A DNA stretch of 64,000 nt from Saprospiraceae bacterium (GTDB lineage Bacteria; Bacteroidota; Bacteroidia; Chitinophagales; Saprospiraceae): positions 18,005 through 82,004 of the forward strand of contig JANQQI010000073.1 in assembly GCA_028285085.1 (NCBI GenBank), in the 5' to 3' direction. Shown one piece after another: positions 26,290-36,506 of this stretch (within the stretch, counting starts at the first letter, position 1; every line of letters begins with the position of its first letter). The notes below the pieces were generated by a model, which was given only the letters and a program-made list of their open reading frames with translations, was not told where the DNA came from and did no database searches. The translations under genes and the position numbers were made by a program.

Positions 26290-28788
26290 ATGTCAATGAG
26301 TACTATCATCAAAAAAGGCTTTCCACACCTAATTGCCGTTTCTATTTTTCTGATTTTGAGCGCCGTGTATTTTTCACCTCAGATCGAAGGGAAAAGATTA
26401 TCATCTTATGATGAGGTTTCAGCCTATGCTAACCTAAAGGAGATTTTAGATCATAAAGAGGCGACTGGAGAAACGACCATGTGGACCAATGCATTGTTTA
26501 GTGGAATGCCGGCCTACCAGATCAATTCGGCGCAGCCAAGTAATATGACCAAGTATTTCGAAAAGCTATCGCGCGGGTTTATTGCGCGCCCCATTGGGTT
26601 GTTTTTCGCGGCTATGCTGGTATTTTACGTGATGTTGGTACTCATGAAGGTGAATCCCTGGCTGAGTATTATTGGCGCCCTTGCCTTTGGTTTAACGACA
26701 AATAACTATGTACTTTTTGGAGCTGGTCACGTCACGAAAGTGAAAGCCATTATCCATTTGGGACTCGTTGCGGCGGGTGTAGTCATGGCTTTTCGAAAAC
26801 AATACTTGATGGGCGGACTGGTCTTCGCACTCGGGTTGTCGCTGGAATTATTGGCCAACCATATCCAGATGACCTATTATTTCTTTCTGACATTGGGATT
26901 GTATGGGCTAATTGAGCTGGTGCGACACATCATGAATAAAGATTTTGCTTCCTACGGTAAAGCAGTTCTATATCTGTTAATCGGTGGGATGTTGGCTATT
27001 GGTGCCAGTGCTTCTAAGCTTTGGACCACTTATGAATACGGAAAGGACACGATGCGGGGTGATCCCATTTTGGCAGTTGATGAAAACGTCCAGCGAACCA
27101 GTAGTAATACGTCAGGCTTGGAATACGGTTATGCCACTCGATGGAGTAATGGCTACATGGATTTAGTCGCTGGATTCATTCCAGGTGTTGTTGGTGGTGG
27201 TGGAGTGACCTACTGGGGAGCTAATGATGATGGTACGGCCGGACCTGCATATTACGGAGCGGTCGTTTTTCTGTTGTTTATATTTGGATTATTAATTGTA
27301 AAAGGACCGATCAAATGGTGGCTTGGTGGAGGTGTGCTTTTAATATCGCTCATCTCGATGGGGAAGAATATGGATTGGTTATACCACACGCTTTACGAGT
27401 ATTTTCCACTGTTCAATAAATTTCGGACGCCTAACTCAGCGCTGAGTGTGGTTGCCTTTATGGTGCCTATTTTAGGCATATTAGCAGTTAACGATTTGAT
27501 AAAAGGTAAGGTGAGCAAGGAAGAAGCAATCCGGGCGCTATACATCGCCGGAGGTGTGCTGCTGGCTTTCTGTCTGTTTTATGCTTTAATGGGTGGTTCC
27601 TACTTTGACTTTACTTATTTAAAAGATGAGGCCTTTAATCAGAACTACGGTCGAAATAACCCCAGCTTCTTGCGTAATCTGAGAGCTCAACGTGCGACTA
27701 TGATGGCCGAAGATGCGTGGCGTTCTTTAGCCTTAGTTTTGGCCGGAGGTGCTTTATTGTGGTTCTATCTCAAAGGCCGATTGAATCAAACCATCCTCTT
27801 GGCTGGCTTAGGGGTATTGATCGTTGGGGACTTATGGACGGTGAATCAGGACTACCTCAGTAAAGACAGCTTCATCGATAAGCGCCAATACAATAATGCT
27901 AGCGCGCCACGTGAAGTAGATTCCAGAATATTGGAGGATAAGGACCCACATTATCGCGTGCTGGATTTAAGTAAAGGCATAAGCAATGCTGTCAATTCGG
28001 CGATACCATCCTACCATCACAAAAACATTGGTGGTTATCATCCTGCGAAATTGCAGCGCTATCAGGATATGCTGGATCGACATGTTTTGCCTGAATGCCA
28101 GCAACTCCTTACCCAATTGCCGCAAGCGAGCGGTATCTCCGCTGCCTCGGAATTTCTCCGCAGCACTCGCGCCTTGAATATGCTCAACATGAAGTATTTG
28201 ATCGTTAGCGATCAGCAGTTCATCCCGAATCCTTATCGCTTGGGTAATGCTTGGTTTGTGGATCGCTATCAAATGGTCAATACACCCAATGAAGAGATCG
28301 ATAACGTTCGTAATATCAATCCGGGAGAAGTGGCCGTTGTCAACCAAGAATTTGCGGATCAGCTCTCAGGTTTGAACATTCAAAAAGGCGGCTCAATCCA
28401 ATTGACAAAATACGCTCCCAATCATATTACCTATACTTCAAACGCCAATTCGGAGCAACTTGCGCTGTTCTCGGAAGTATGGTACGGCCCGGATAAAGGT
28501 TGGAAAGCCTATGTCGATAACCAACCGGTAGACCACATCCGCGCGAATTACATCTTACGTGGATTGCGCATTCCAGCCGGACAGCATACCATTGAATTCA
28601 AGTTTGAACCTAGTAGTTATTACACCGGGGAGACCATCTCATTGTTGAGTTCTCTGTTGATTATTTTTAGTATCTTAGGATATGTTGGTTATCAATTTTA
28701 TCAAAATAAGAATGTTCCTCCAGCTAAGTCTAAGCTTAAAATAGCGGATGTACCTAAGCCAACGCGTTCGAAGAAACGGAAGAAGTAG
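26290..28788 (+). CDS. YfhO-family integral membrane protein
   Basis: The 832-residue protein has an N-terminal helix, then about ten to twelve hydrophobic segments to residue about 545, a soluble extracytoplasmic part, a final helix near 795-815 and a basic tail (KPTRSKKRKK). Segments such as GFPHLIAVSIFLILSAVYFS, the luminal YDEVSAYANLKEIL and TMWTNALFSGMPAYQ are typical of Bacteroidota YfhO-like proteins. These are thought to be GT-C-type glycosyltransferases for envelope polymers. The start is the ATG at 26290, downstream of a plausible promoter. The giant M43 protease gene begins 34 bases after its stop and may share its transcript. Confidence 0.85.
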   Translation: MSMSTIIKKGFPHLIAVSIFLILSAVYFSPQIEGKRLSSYDEVSAYANLKEILDHKEATGETTMWTNALFSGMPAYQINSAQPSNMTKYFEKLSRGFIARPIGLFFAAMLVFYVMLVLMKVNPWLSIIGALAFGLTTNNYVLFGAGHVTKVKAIIHLGLVAAGVVMAFRKQYLMGGLVFALGLSLELLANHIQMTYYFFLTLGLYGLIELVRHIMNKDFASYGKAVLYLLIGGMLAIGASASKLWTTYEYGKDTMRGDPILAVDENVQRTSSNTSGLEYGYATRWSNGYMDLVAGFIPGVVGGGGVTYWGANDDGTAGPAYYGAVVFLLFIFGLLIVKGPIKWWLGGGVLLISLISMGKNMDWLYHTLYEYFPLFNKFRTPNSALSVVAFMVPILGILAVNDLIKGKVSKEEAIRALYIAGGVLLAFCLFYALMGGSYFDFTYLKDEAFNQNYGRNNPSFLRNLRAQRATMMAEDAWRSLALVLAGGALLWFYLKGRLNQTILLAGLGVLIVGDLWTVNQDYLSKDSFIDKRQYNNASAPREVDSRILEDKDPHYRVLDLSKGISNAVNSAIPSYHHKNIGGYHPAKLQRYQDMLDRHVLPECQQLLTQLPQASGISAASEFLRSTRALNMLNMKYLIVSDQQFIPNPYRLGNAWFVDRYQMVNTPNEEIDNVRNINPGEVAVVNQEFADQLSGLNIQKGGSIQLTKYAPNHITYTSNANSEQLALFSEVWYGPDKGWKAYVDNQPVDHIRANYILRGLRIPAGQHTIEFKFEPSSYYTGETISLLSSLLIIFSILGYVGYQFYQNKNVPPAKSKLKIADVPKPTRSKKRKK

Positions 28789-28822
28789 ATGGGGTGAGGA
28801 CGTTTAAAATTTTAATAAAGTT

Positions 28823-31800
28823 ATGAAATTCAAAAACCACCAAAGCTTATTTACAGTAGCTACGATGGTCTTAATTTGGACCATTTGGGGAGCCATAAAG
28901 TCAGATCCCCCTTCTGATATTCATGAAGCAAACCCGTCTAGTGTAACTCGTGGTGCCTATTGCGCATCTGATCTGGCTAATCAAAAGTGGCTGGCACGGC
29001 ACCCTGCATTACAACGCCGAGCTGAAATAATTGAATCTAACCTATATCAATCTCTCTCAAACGGAGGTGCAAATACACGGACCTTACCTAGTTACACTTT
29101 ACCCGTTGTTGTGCACATTATTCACGATAATGGTTCTGAGAATATCTCCGATGCACAAATTTTTCAAGGCATTGACGATCTGAATGCTTCATTTAGTAAT
29201 TCAGGATACTATGATCAAGGTACGGGGGTGGATACCGATATTCAGTTTTGCTTAGCGCAAAGAGATCCTGACGGAAATACGACCAATGGGATTACTCGTG
29301 ATGTATCTGCATTGACCGAGATGAATTTGGAATCTGATGATATTGCACTCAAGGATATCAATCGTTGGGCGCCATTGGATTATATTAATATTTGGGTCGT
29401 TCGGGAAATATGTAGTTTAAGCTCCGGCTGTGGTGTTGCGGGTTATGCGTATTTTCCGTCTTCTCACGGTGGAGCTAATGATGGCATCGTGGTTGAGGCC
29501 AATTGGTTTGGAAGTTCAAACGCCAACTCTGCTGTGATTACCCATGAGATGGGACATTATTTGGGATTGTACCATACCTTCCAGGGTGGCTGTGGCAATG
29601 ATGATTGTCTGCTCGATGGTGATCGTGTGTGCGATACGCCCCCAGATCAATCTACAGCTCCAGTACCTTGTGCAGCTACTGCCAATTCCTGTTCAACGGA
29701 TGTAAATGCTGCTGATCCTAATAATCCTTTTTTGACGGATCAGAACGACATGTTCTGGAATTATATGGACTATGGTGATTTCGACTGTTATTCAGCTTTT
29801 ACCGCAGGACAGACGGCTCGGATGTCTTTTTCTATCGACAATGTAAGAAGTAGTTTGTTGGAATCTCAAGCGTGCCAACCCGCATGCATGAGCCCCATTA
29901 CGGCTTCATTTAACGTCGATTTAGACCCAGTGGAAATAGGAAATACGGTCAATTTTACCAATACCGGTACCGGTGTGTTGAACAGCGAGTGGTTGATCGA
30001 TGGGGTATCATTTGCTTCTACAACCAATACCTCTTATACCTTTAACAGTGAGGGAAGTTATGTTATTACTTTAGAAGTTGATAATGCCGATCCTAATTGC
30101 TTCGCAACTTTTTCCGATACTATTGAAGTGCTTTGCCCAGTTGTCGCTGACTTTACCGCCAGCGCGACTATCGTTCCTATAAATGAAGTCGTTACATTTT
30201 CAAATAATTCGGTCAATGCAGGGACCTATGAGTGGTTTGTAGATGGCGTCAGCCAAGGTAACACGACAGACTTTTCGTTAAGCCTGACCAATCCAGCTGT
30301 TGTTCAAGTTTGCCTTGAGACAACGGGAGCGCTTTGCGCCGACACACACTGCCAATTCATAAGCATCATTCCTGACGGGACGGCGAATTGTGAAGATACT
30401 TACGTTTCGACCTTTGGAGATCCACAAACCAGTGAAGGCGCTAATGTTATTTATCCCGCTCCGGACGGTGATTTCTTCATCGGCGGAAATCGAGCGGATA
30501 GTGCGTTGATCATGAAAGTTACGCCATTAGGCCAGGTGATTTGGGCGCGGACGTTTAAACTCACCAATCTCGACGAAGAAATTTATGACTTAATCGTGGA
30601 TTCGGATGGGAATTTGGTGGCCACAGGTTTTGGCCTGAACGGTAGTGATTATGATTGTTTTGCTTTTAAATATGATTATCAAAACGATGATGTATTGTGG
30701 GGAAGAGTGATGCTCAGTCCTAACCAGTCTTCCTGGCGTTTGGTAGTGGAAAAGGCGGCGGGAAGTGATTATATTTTTATGGGACAATCCCAACCAAACG
30801 GAAGTCCGGGACAAGGATGTGATGCTTTTGCCATTGAGTTAGATCGAAATGATGGAACGGTACACTGGATGCAGAATTATCATTTGGGGAGTTGTGAAAC
30901 TTTTCAAGGGGTATACGTCGATGGTAATACCATGCTGACTGCTGGTCGATTTAATTTTGCTGGTGGTGGGCAAAATCGATTTAGAGCTAGTCTTTCACGA
31001 CTTGATTTATCAGGTCAATTATTGTGGTCTAGATTATATATCGTGCCGGTTAATACAGATGCCAGATTGTATTCAAGTAGTGTGATTGTTGACGAGGATC
31101 AAATTATTACCGCTGGTTATGGTGATTTTAATGGTATTAGTACTTCTGATGTTGATATATACTTATATGCTACCGATCCCGACGGAAATATGGCTTGGAC
31201 CCAAAGCTATAACATTGCAGGAGTAACTTCTGAGAATACAAGAGATTTGATTAATCTTCCCGATGGCTATTTAATCCAGGGGTTTTTAAATCAAGGAGAC
31301 CGGGATCTTTTCTTAATCAAAACGGATAAACAAGGGGTAGCCCAATGGGCCAAATCCTATGGTACAAATCAGAATGATTTAGGTTTTAGTGTGATTACCT
31401 CTGGAGAATCTATTTACCTCGTTGGAACTGGAAATGCAGGTTTGCCGGATGAAGATATTCTATTTTATCGTTTGAATGAGAATGGGGATTTGACCGGAGA
31501 ATGTCAAGGCGAAATTAATGAATTACAACTGACTCAGTCGTTAATTAATAACCCCTACGATGGTGAACATCCTTTAGTTGAATGGGATCCATCATTCACG
31601 ACCAGTGCAACACTAAATCTTGCGGGACAACTGACTAGCGTGGGCAGTCAGTTTCTCTGCAACGAGCAAAGCTGCTTGGAGATTTGCGATAATGGAATTG
31701 ATGATGATGGAGACCTTTTAGTTGATTATTTTGATCCAGACTGCCCTTGTCAGGATACGATGTACTGTGGTTCGCCCTTTTATAACATCTGTACGCCTGA

Positions 31801-34800
31801 ATGTGAAGTGGATGTCCCCATTGCCACATTTGATCAGGAAGTGATTTGGTCAAGGCAAAATATTCGAATTGCTAATGGGCAGATCGTCGCGGATATCAAC
31901 GGAGATTGCACTCCCGATGTGATTGCCGTTAATACCTCTGGGACACTCATCGAAGTATTGAACAGTGCAAATGGGAATCAGTTATTTGCCGCACCCGCTA
32001 ATGTGGCCAGTGTCTATACCCAACTAGCAGCCGGGGATGTAGATAATGATGGTCAGGCCGAAATATTTGTTGTTGCCAGTAGTGGTGGTAATCGATTGAT
32101 TCGATTTGATTATGATGACGGAACAAATAGCCTTGTGCAAACTTGGGCATCTTCTAGCACGATTTTTAGCACTTCGGCCGTACCCGCCGCGAATTTTTCA
32201 CCAAGCCTGGCGGATGTAGATTTCAACGGACAGCCCGAAATAATTGTGGGTAATCAAATTTTCAATAGCCAAACCGGATTAGAATTAGTCAATGGTGGCC
32301 TAAATAATCAGGGTACCTTTCCCTTGGGGTCATCAAATTTCATGACTTCAACGACTGTCGCTGCGGACGTCCTTGGGGATGAAACTTGTGTATTTTGTCA
32401 AGGCTTAGAGTTAGTTGCCGGGGGGCAGGTGTATACGATTAATATTGCTTCGTATACCAATCCCGGGCTAAATGATATGACGGTGGTTCGATCTTATAGC
32501 TTACCTGGTTCAAATCAAACGGACGGTGCTACGCGCTTAGTAGATTTCGATCGTGACGGTGATTTGGATGTAGTCGTAACCGCCACCCTTTCTGCGACCA
32601 ATAATGCCAGGTTATTCGTCTGGGATATTGCTTCTGAGACCCTGTTGGGTAATGTCGTTGATTTTTTACCTAATCCGAATAATAATGAACGGATTGGCGC
32701 CGCAGCGATCGGAGATGTAGATAATGATGGTTGGGCAGAGATCATCGTAGCTACAAGTTTTAACTTCAATATTGTAGAGGATTATCAAGCCGGGGGTGGC
32801 ACCAACTGGGGGGCGAATCCGGCCACTACCATCAAAGCAACGATTTCGACTACTGATCAATCCGGTGCTACCGGAGCAACTGTTTTTGATTTAAATGGAG
32901 ATGGCGCCGTTGAAATTATTTATCGTGATGAGCAAAATCTCAGAGTATTTGATGGCGATTTAAACGTCATCTCTTCTATATCCTGTACATCGGGTACCGC
33001 TACGGAGTATCCTGTCGTTGCGGATGTTAACGGTGATAATGAAACAGAATTTTTGTGTGGTTGTAATAATATAGGTCTTACTACTTTCCGATCTGCTAAT
33101 CTGCCTTGGGTCAGAGCCAGAAAAATCTGGAACCAATACAATTATTTCGTTTCCAATGTACTCGATAACGGCGCAATTCCCATTCAACAACAAAATCCAC
33201 ATTTGGTAGGGGATGGGGTGATTATGAATGCGTTCTTGTTGCAACAGCCTATTTTGGATGATAGCGGAACACCAATCAATCCGGCACCGGACGCAGTGGT
33301 GGCAATTGACAGTGCTGCTTGTGCTGAAGATTTGATTAATGTTTGGGGTACGATTTGTAATGCTGGAGATTTTCCGTTGACCGCTTCCACTCCGGTAACT
33401 GTTTATTTAGGTGATCCCACAGTGATACCAAATCCAGAAATAGTAGAAACTTTTCCTTTGGGGACCCAACTAGAGGAGGACAGTTGCTTAAATATTAGCT
33501 ACTCGATTCCTTTTGCAATCAATCAGCCCATATTTTTTGTAGTGAATGATAATGGACAAGGACCATTTCCATTTGATTTACTCACCGATTTTCCACTGAC
33601 CGAAATCGGAGAATGCGACTATTCAAATAACATTGCCAATACACAAGTAGATGGTGATATTCCACCTCCGTTAGACCTCGGGCCAGATATTTTGATTTGT
33701 GATAATGGCGTATTTGAGCTAGATGCCGGTGCCGGATTTGACAATTATTTATGGCAAGATGGTACCATGGAATCCACGTATTTGGCCTGGGCACCTGGAA
33801 GCTATTGGGTGAGTGCCTGGAATGATTGCGGTCCAATTCAAACCGATACCATTCAAATTATCGTTGATGAAACTACAGTTATTGACTTGGTTGCCGACAC
33901 CGTCTTGTGTGGCGGGGGCTCTGTCACCTTAACGGTAGAAGGCTTTGATGATTATCAATGGTTCCCGTCCGTTGATATTGATTGTACTAATTGCGCGACG
34001 GTTACCATTACACCAAGTGTTAGCCAAGTCTATACCGTTGTAGGAAGTACCAGTCTAGGTTGTATCAGTGTTGATTCCGTTGCGGTGATTGTAGCGGAGC
34101 CTTTCTACACAGAACTAGATACCACGATTTGTGATGGCGACATCTTTATCTTCAACGGAGAATCTTTGGAGACCAATACCTCTACACTATTTACCTTTAC
34201 GACGGCTGAAGGTTGTGATTCCTCTATATTAGTTAATGTTAATTCAAACGGTTCTATGGGATCGTTTGAAACCATTGATACAGCTATTTGCAGTGGAACG
34301 TCCGTAATAATTGATGGGGTAACCATTCCCGCCGATAGTACACATGTTTTTGAGTACATGGCTCAAAATGGTTGTGACTCTATCATACAGGTTGCCGTAT
34401 CCGCTTTGGACACATTCTATCAAGAAAGTAATAGCTTCATTTGTGAAGGGGAAAGTATCATCATTTTTGGAAATGAAGTAAGTACTCCTGGTACCTATAG
34501 CATGACCTTTACCGCAGATAATGGTTGCGACTCAACGGAGGTGATTCAGTTAACGGTATTTGATATGCCACAGATTGAATTTATAACACTTCCAAGTTGT
34601 CCTAATGACTCTACTGGGAGTATTACGGCCACCGTTACCGGAGGGACAGGTACAATTATTTATGATTGGAATGTTAATGTAGGAAACGTCAATCAACTGG
34701 AGAATTTACCCTCTGGGGATTATGCGTTGACCGTTACAGATGGTAATAATTGTAGTGCAACAGCTACTGTTACGATCGTGGATATCAATGATCAAGTCCT

Positions 34801-35554
34801 TCAGGGCATCAGTACACCGGTAAGTTGCTTTGGCTTTGATGACGGTGTTTATCAAATTGATTCTAGCTTTAACGGTTATTTATTTAGCCTTGATGGTGAA
34901 TTTTATCAGGGATCTCTGATCTTTGATGGCTTGGCCGCTGGTACCTATGATTTATATCTTCAAGATGAAATTAATGACTGCGAATTTATTCAAAGCTTTA
35001 CGATTGAGAGTCCTCCTGAGCTATTGGTGTCTTTGCCGGAAGATACAGTTCTAGTTTTAGGATGTCCAATCGAGCTACAATCGATAGTCAATCGTAGTGA
35101 TTCAATCATTTATAGCTGGTCACCTTCATTATATCTGGATTGTATTGATTGTCCTGCTCCAATAGCACTCCCTGAAAATGACATTCTATACAATTTGGTC
35201 GTGTCAGATACGAATGGATGTATAGCACAGGACGAAATATTTATCGATATTGATAAGTTGCGTCGGGTATTCATTCCAAATGTATTCACGCCCAATGGAG
35301 ACGGTGAAAATGATATTCTAACCGTCTTTGCTGGAAAAGATGTAGAGTTAGTGCTTGAATTTAACATCTTTGATCGCTGGGGAGAGCAGGTATTTGGAGC
35401 AAATAACTTTTTACCCAATGATCTTACTTTTGGTTGGGATGGCTATTTCAAAGGCAAACCTATGAACCCCGGCGTTTTTGTCTATATGGCCAGAGTTCAG
35501 TTCCTTGATGGAGAGACGAGCTTACTTAGCGGAACCATTACCTTAATCAAGTAA
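28823..35554 (+). CDS. Giant secreted M43 metalloprotease with FG-GAP repeats and CHU_C (type B) T9SS tail
   Basis: The 2243-residue protein begins with a hydrophobic signal segment. An M43 protease domain (about 85-350) has the zinc motif HEMGHYLGLYH (H241, H245, H251; E242) and the Met-turn region NYMDYGDFDCYSAF. PKD-like domains (about 360-510) and a kelch/WD-like propeller segment (about 520-920) follow. A calcium-binding-looking CDNGIDDDGDLLVDYFDPDC precedes FG-GAP/VCBS repeats (DVDNDGQAEIFV, DVDNDGWAEIIVA, DLNGDGAVEII; about 1025-1415). CARDB- and PKD-like regions and one SprB-like repeat (about 1925-1985) come next. The end is a gliding-motility-type C-terminal domain (FIPNVFTPNGDGENDI, FDRWGEQVF, GVFVYMARV). 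It shares the N-terminal architecture of 7546-14352 but uses a different secretion tail. Confidence 0.9.
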   Translation: MKFKNHQSLFTVATMVLIWTIWGAIKSDPPSDIHEANPSSVTRGAYCASDLANQKWLARHPALQRRAEIIESNLYQSLSNGGANTRTLPSYTLPVVVHIIHDNGSENISDAQIFQGIDDLNASFSNSGYYDQGTGVDTDIQFCLAQRDPDGNTTNGITRDVSALTEMNLESDDIALKDINRWAPLDYINIWVVREICSLSSGCGVAGYAYFPSSHGGANDGIVVEANWFGSSNANSAVITHEMGHYLGLYHTFQGGCGNDDCLLDGDRVCDTPPDQSTAPVPCAATANSCSTDVNAADPNNPFLTDQNDMFWNYMDYGDFDCYSAFTAGQTARMSFSIDNVRSSLLESQACQPACMSPITASFNVDLDPVEIGNTVNFTNTGTGVLNSEWLIDGVSFASTTNTSYTFNSEGSYVITLEVDNADPNCFATFSDTIEVLCPVVADFTASATIVPINEVVTFSNNSVNAGTYEWFVDGVSQGNTTDFSLSLTNPAVVQVCLETTGALCADTHCQFISIIPDGTANCEDTYVSTFGDPQTSEGANVIYPAPDGDFFIGGNRADSALIMKVTPLGQVIWARTFKLTNLDEEIYDLIVDSDGNLVATGFGLNGSDYDCFAFKYDYQNDDVLWGRVMLSPNQSSWRLVVEKAAGSDYIFMGQSQPNGSPGQGCDAFAIELDRNDGTVHWMQNYHLGSCETFQGVYVDGNTMLTAGRFNFAGGGQNRFRASLSRLDLSGQLLWSRLYIVPVNTDARLYSSSVIVDEDQIITAGYGDFNGISTSDVDIYLYATDPDGNMAWTQSYNIAGVTSENTRDLINLPDGYLIQGFLNQGDRDLFLIKTDKQGVAQWAKSYGTNQNDLGFSVITSGESIYLVGTGNAGLPDEDILFYRLNENGDLTGECQGEINELQLTQSLINNPYDGEHPLVEWDPSFTTSATLNLAGQLTSVGSQFLCNEQSCLEICDNGIDDDGDLLVDYFDPDCPCQDTMYCGSPFYNICTPECEVDVPIATFDQEVIWSRQNIRIANGQIVADINGDCTPDVIAVNTSGTLIEVLNSANGNQLFAAPANVASVYTQLAAGDVDNDGQAEIFVVASSGGNRLIRFDYDDGTNSLVQTWASSSTIFSTSAVPAANFSPSLADVDFNGQPEIIVGNQIFNSQTGLELVNGGLNNQGTFPLGSSNFMTSTTVAADVLGDETCVFCQGLELVAGGQVYTINIASYTNPGLNDMTVVRSYSLPGSNQTDGATRLVDFDRDGDLDVVVTATLSATNNARLFVWDIASETLLGNVVDFLPNPNNNERIGAAAIGDVDNDGWAEIIVATSFNFNIVEDYQAGGGTNWGANPATTIKATISTTDQSGATGATVFDLNGDGAVEIIYRDEQNLRVFDGDLNVISSISCTSGTATEYPVVADVNGDNETEFLCGCNNIGLTTFRSANLPWVRARKIWNQYNYFVSNVLDNGAIPIQQQNPHLVGDGVIMNAFLLQQPILDDSGTPINPAPDAVVAIDSAACAEDLINVWGTICNAGDFPLTASTPVTVYLGDPTVIPNPEIVETFPLGTQLEEDSCLNISYSIPFAINQPIFFVVNDNGQGPFPFDLLTDFPLTEIGECDYSNNIANTQVDGDIPPPLDLGPDILICDNGVFELDAGAGFDNYLWQDGTMESTYLAWAPGSYWVSAWNDCGPIQTDTIQIIVDETTVIDLVADTVLCGGGSVTLTVEGFDDYQWFPSVDIDCTNCATVTITPSVSQVYTVVGSTSLGCISVDSVAVIVAEPFYTELDTTICDGDIFIFNGESLETNTSTLFTFTTAEGCDSSILVNVNSNGSMGSFETIDTAICSGTSVIIDGVTIPADSTHVFEYMAQNGCDSIIQVAVSALDTFYQESNSFICEGESIIIFGNEVSTPGTYSMTFTADNGCDSTEVIQLTVFDMPQIEFITLPSCPNDSTGSITATVTGGTGTIIYDWNVNVGNVNQLENLPSGDYALTVTDGNNCSATATVTIVDINDQVLQGISTPVSCFGFDDGVYQIDSSFNGYLFSLDGEFYQGSLIFDGLAAGTYDLYLQDEINDCEFIQSFTIESPPELLVSLPEDTVLVLGCPIELQSIVNRSDSIIYSWSPSLYLDCIDCPAPIALPENDILYNLVVSDTNGCIAQDEIFIDIDKLRRVFIPNVFTPNGDGENDILTVFAGKDVELVLEFNIFDRWGEQVFGANNFLPNDLTFGWDGYFKGKPMNPGVFVYMARVQFLDGETSLLSGTITLIK

Positions 35555-35570
35555 ACTTTATTTTAAACTT

Positions 35571-36488
35571 CTAATACGTCAATCGGCCCTTCACTTTTTT
35601 GAAATAGCGAATGGTATCCTTTGAAATGACCTTTCGGGGATGTATCCGCATTTTTTTTGGCAAACTCCAAGTAGATTTTAACCATACCCAGATGTTTCCT
35701 TTTGAATGGTAAAAGAAATAAATACTCCACATGATCCAGTGAGTGAAAACGTAGAAAACGGGCAAGTATTTATAGGCAATGATCATTTTGTTTTCGTATT
35801 GCCATTTGGCCATCATAAGATTACTGGCTCTTCCTTTGGGGCTTTTTTTGTGTAGCACAGTCACCTCTGATGTATAAAAAATACGAAAGCCGGCGTCAAG
35901 CGTCTTGTAAGCCAAATCGTATTCCTCATTAGCGTATTGGAAGGACTCAATGTAGTAGCCAACTTTATCAATGACTTCTTTTTTAATCACATGCCCACAT
36001 CCAATATAGTAAGTCGTTAAAAACTCTTTTAAGGATTGTCTTTCCTTATTCTTAGTTGAAATGAAATACTTTTTTGAATAATAATTTTGTTCTCTAAATG
36101 CGATAATTTTCACGTTATCAGTGCTCTCGAAGCGTTGAAAAATATCGATGGTTTTTTCAATGACATCTTTTTCAATAAAAACCGCATCATCATCAATGAA
36201 GAGCATGGTTTCACCTTTGGCCATACGAATTCCAAGGTTCCGGCCTTTAGGGACTCCCAAATTATCATCCGCCAAATGATAACGGACTTGCTGGCGCCTA
36301 TCCTCCGGCAGTTTTTCAATATAGTCTCGCACTAATTTGTAATCGACATCTGAATCATTATTTATGACAATAATTTCCTTTGTAATCCCCGACACTTCGT
36401 TGACGTGAAAAAGGATATTGTCAATGACATCGACAGTTTCTTCCGGTCGATTGTAGGTGATAATGATAAATGAAAATATCTGGGCCAT
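35571..36488 (-). CDS. Glycosyltransferase family 2
   Basis: The 305-residue protein has a GT-A fold: FSFIIITYNRPEETVDVIDN at the N-terminus, GVPKGRNLGIRMAKGE, and the metal-binding LFIDDDAVF. An acceptor region with ANEEYDLAYKTLDAGFRIFY follows. A hydrophobic segment near 235-265 (YLPVFYVFTHWIMWSIYFFY) suggests membrane association. It is the last gene of the pseudaminic-type operon, 18 bases after the DUF115 gene. A role in building the glycan that carries the nonulosonic acid is inferred. Confidence 0.88.
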   Translation of the reverse strand: MAQIFSFIIITYNRPEETVDVIDNILFHVNEVSGITKEIIVINNDSDVDYKLVRDYIEKLPEDRRQQVRYHLADDNLGVPKGRNLGIRMAKGETMLFIDDDAVFIEKDVIEKTIDIFQRFESTDNVKIIAFREQNYYSKKYFISTKNKERQSLKEFLTTYYIGCGHVIKKEVIDKVGYYIESFQYANEEYDLAYKTLDAGFRIFYTSEVTVLHKKSPKGRASNLMMAKWQYENKMIIAYKYLPVFYVFTHWIMWSIYFFYHSKGNIWVWLKSTWSLPKKMRIHPRKVISKDTIRYFKKVKGRLTY

Positions 36489-36506
36489 ACCAATTGATTT
36501 CTACGA

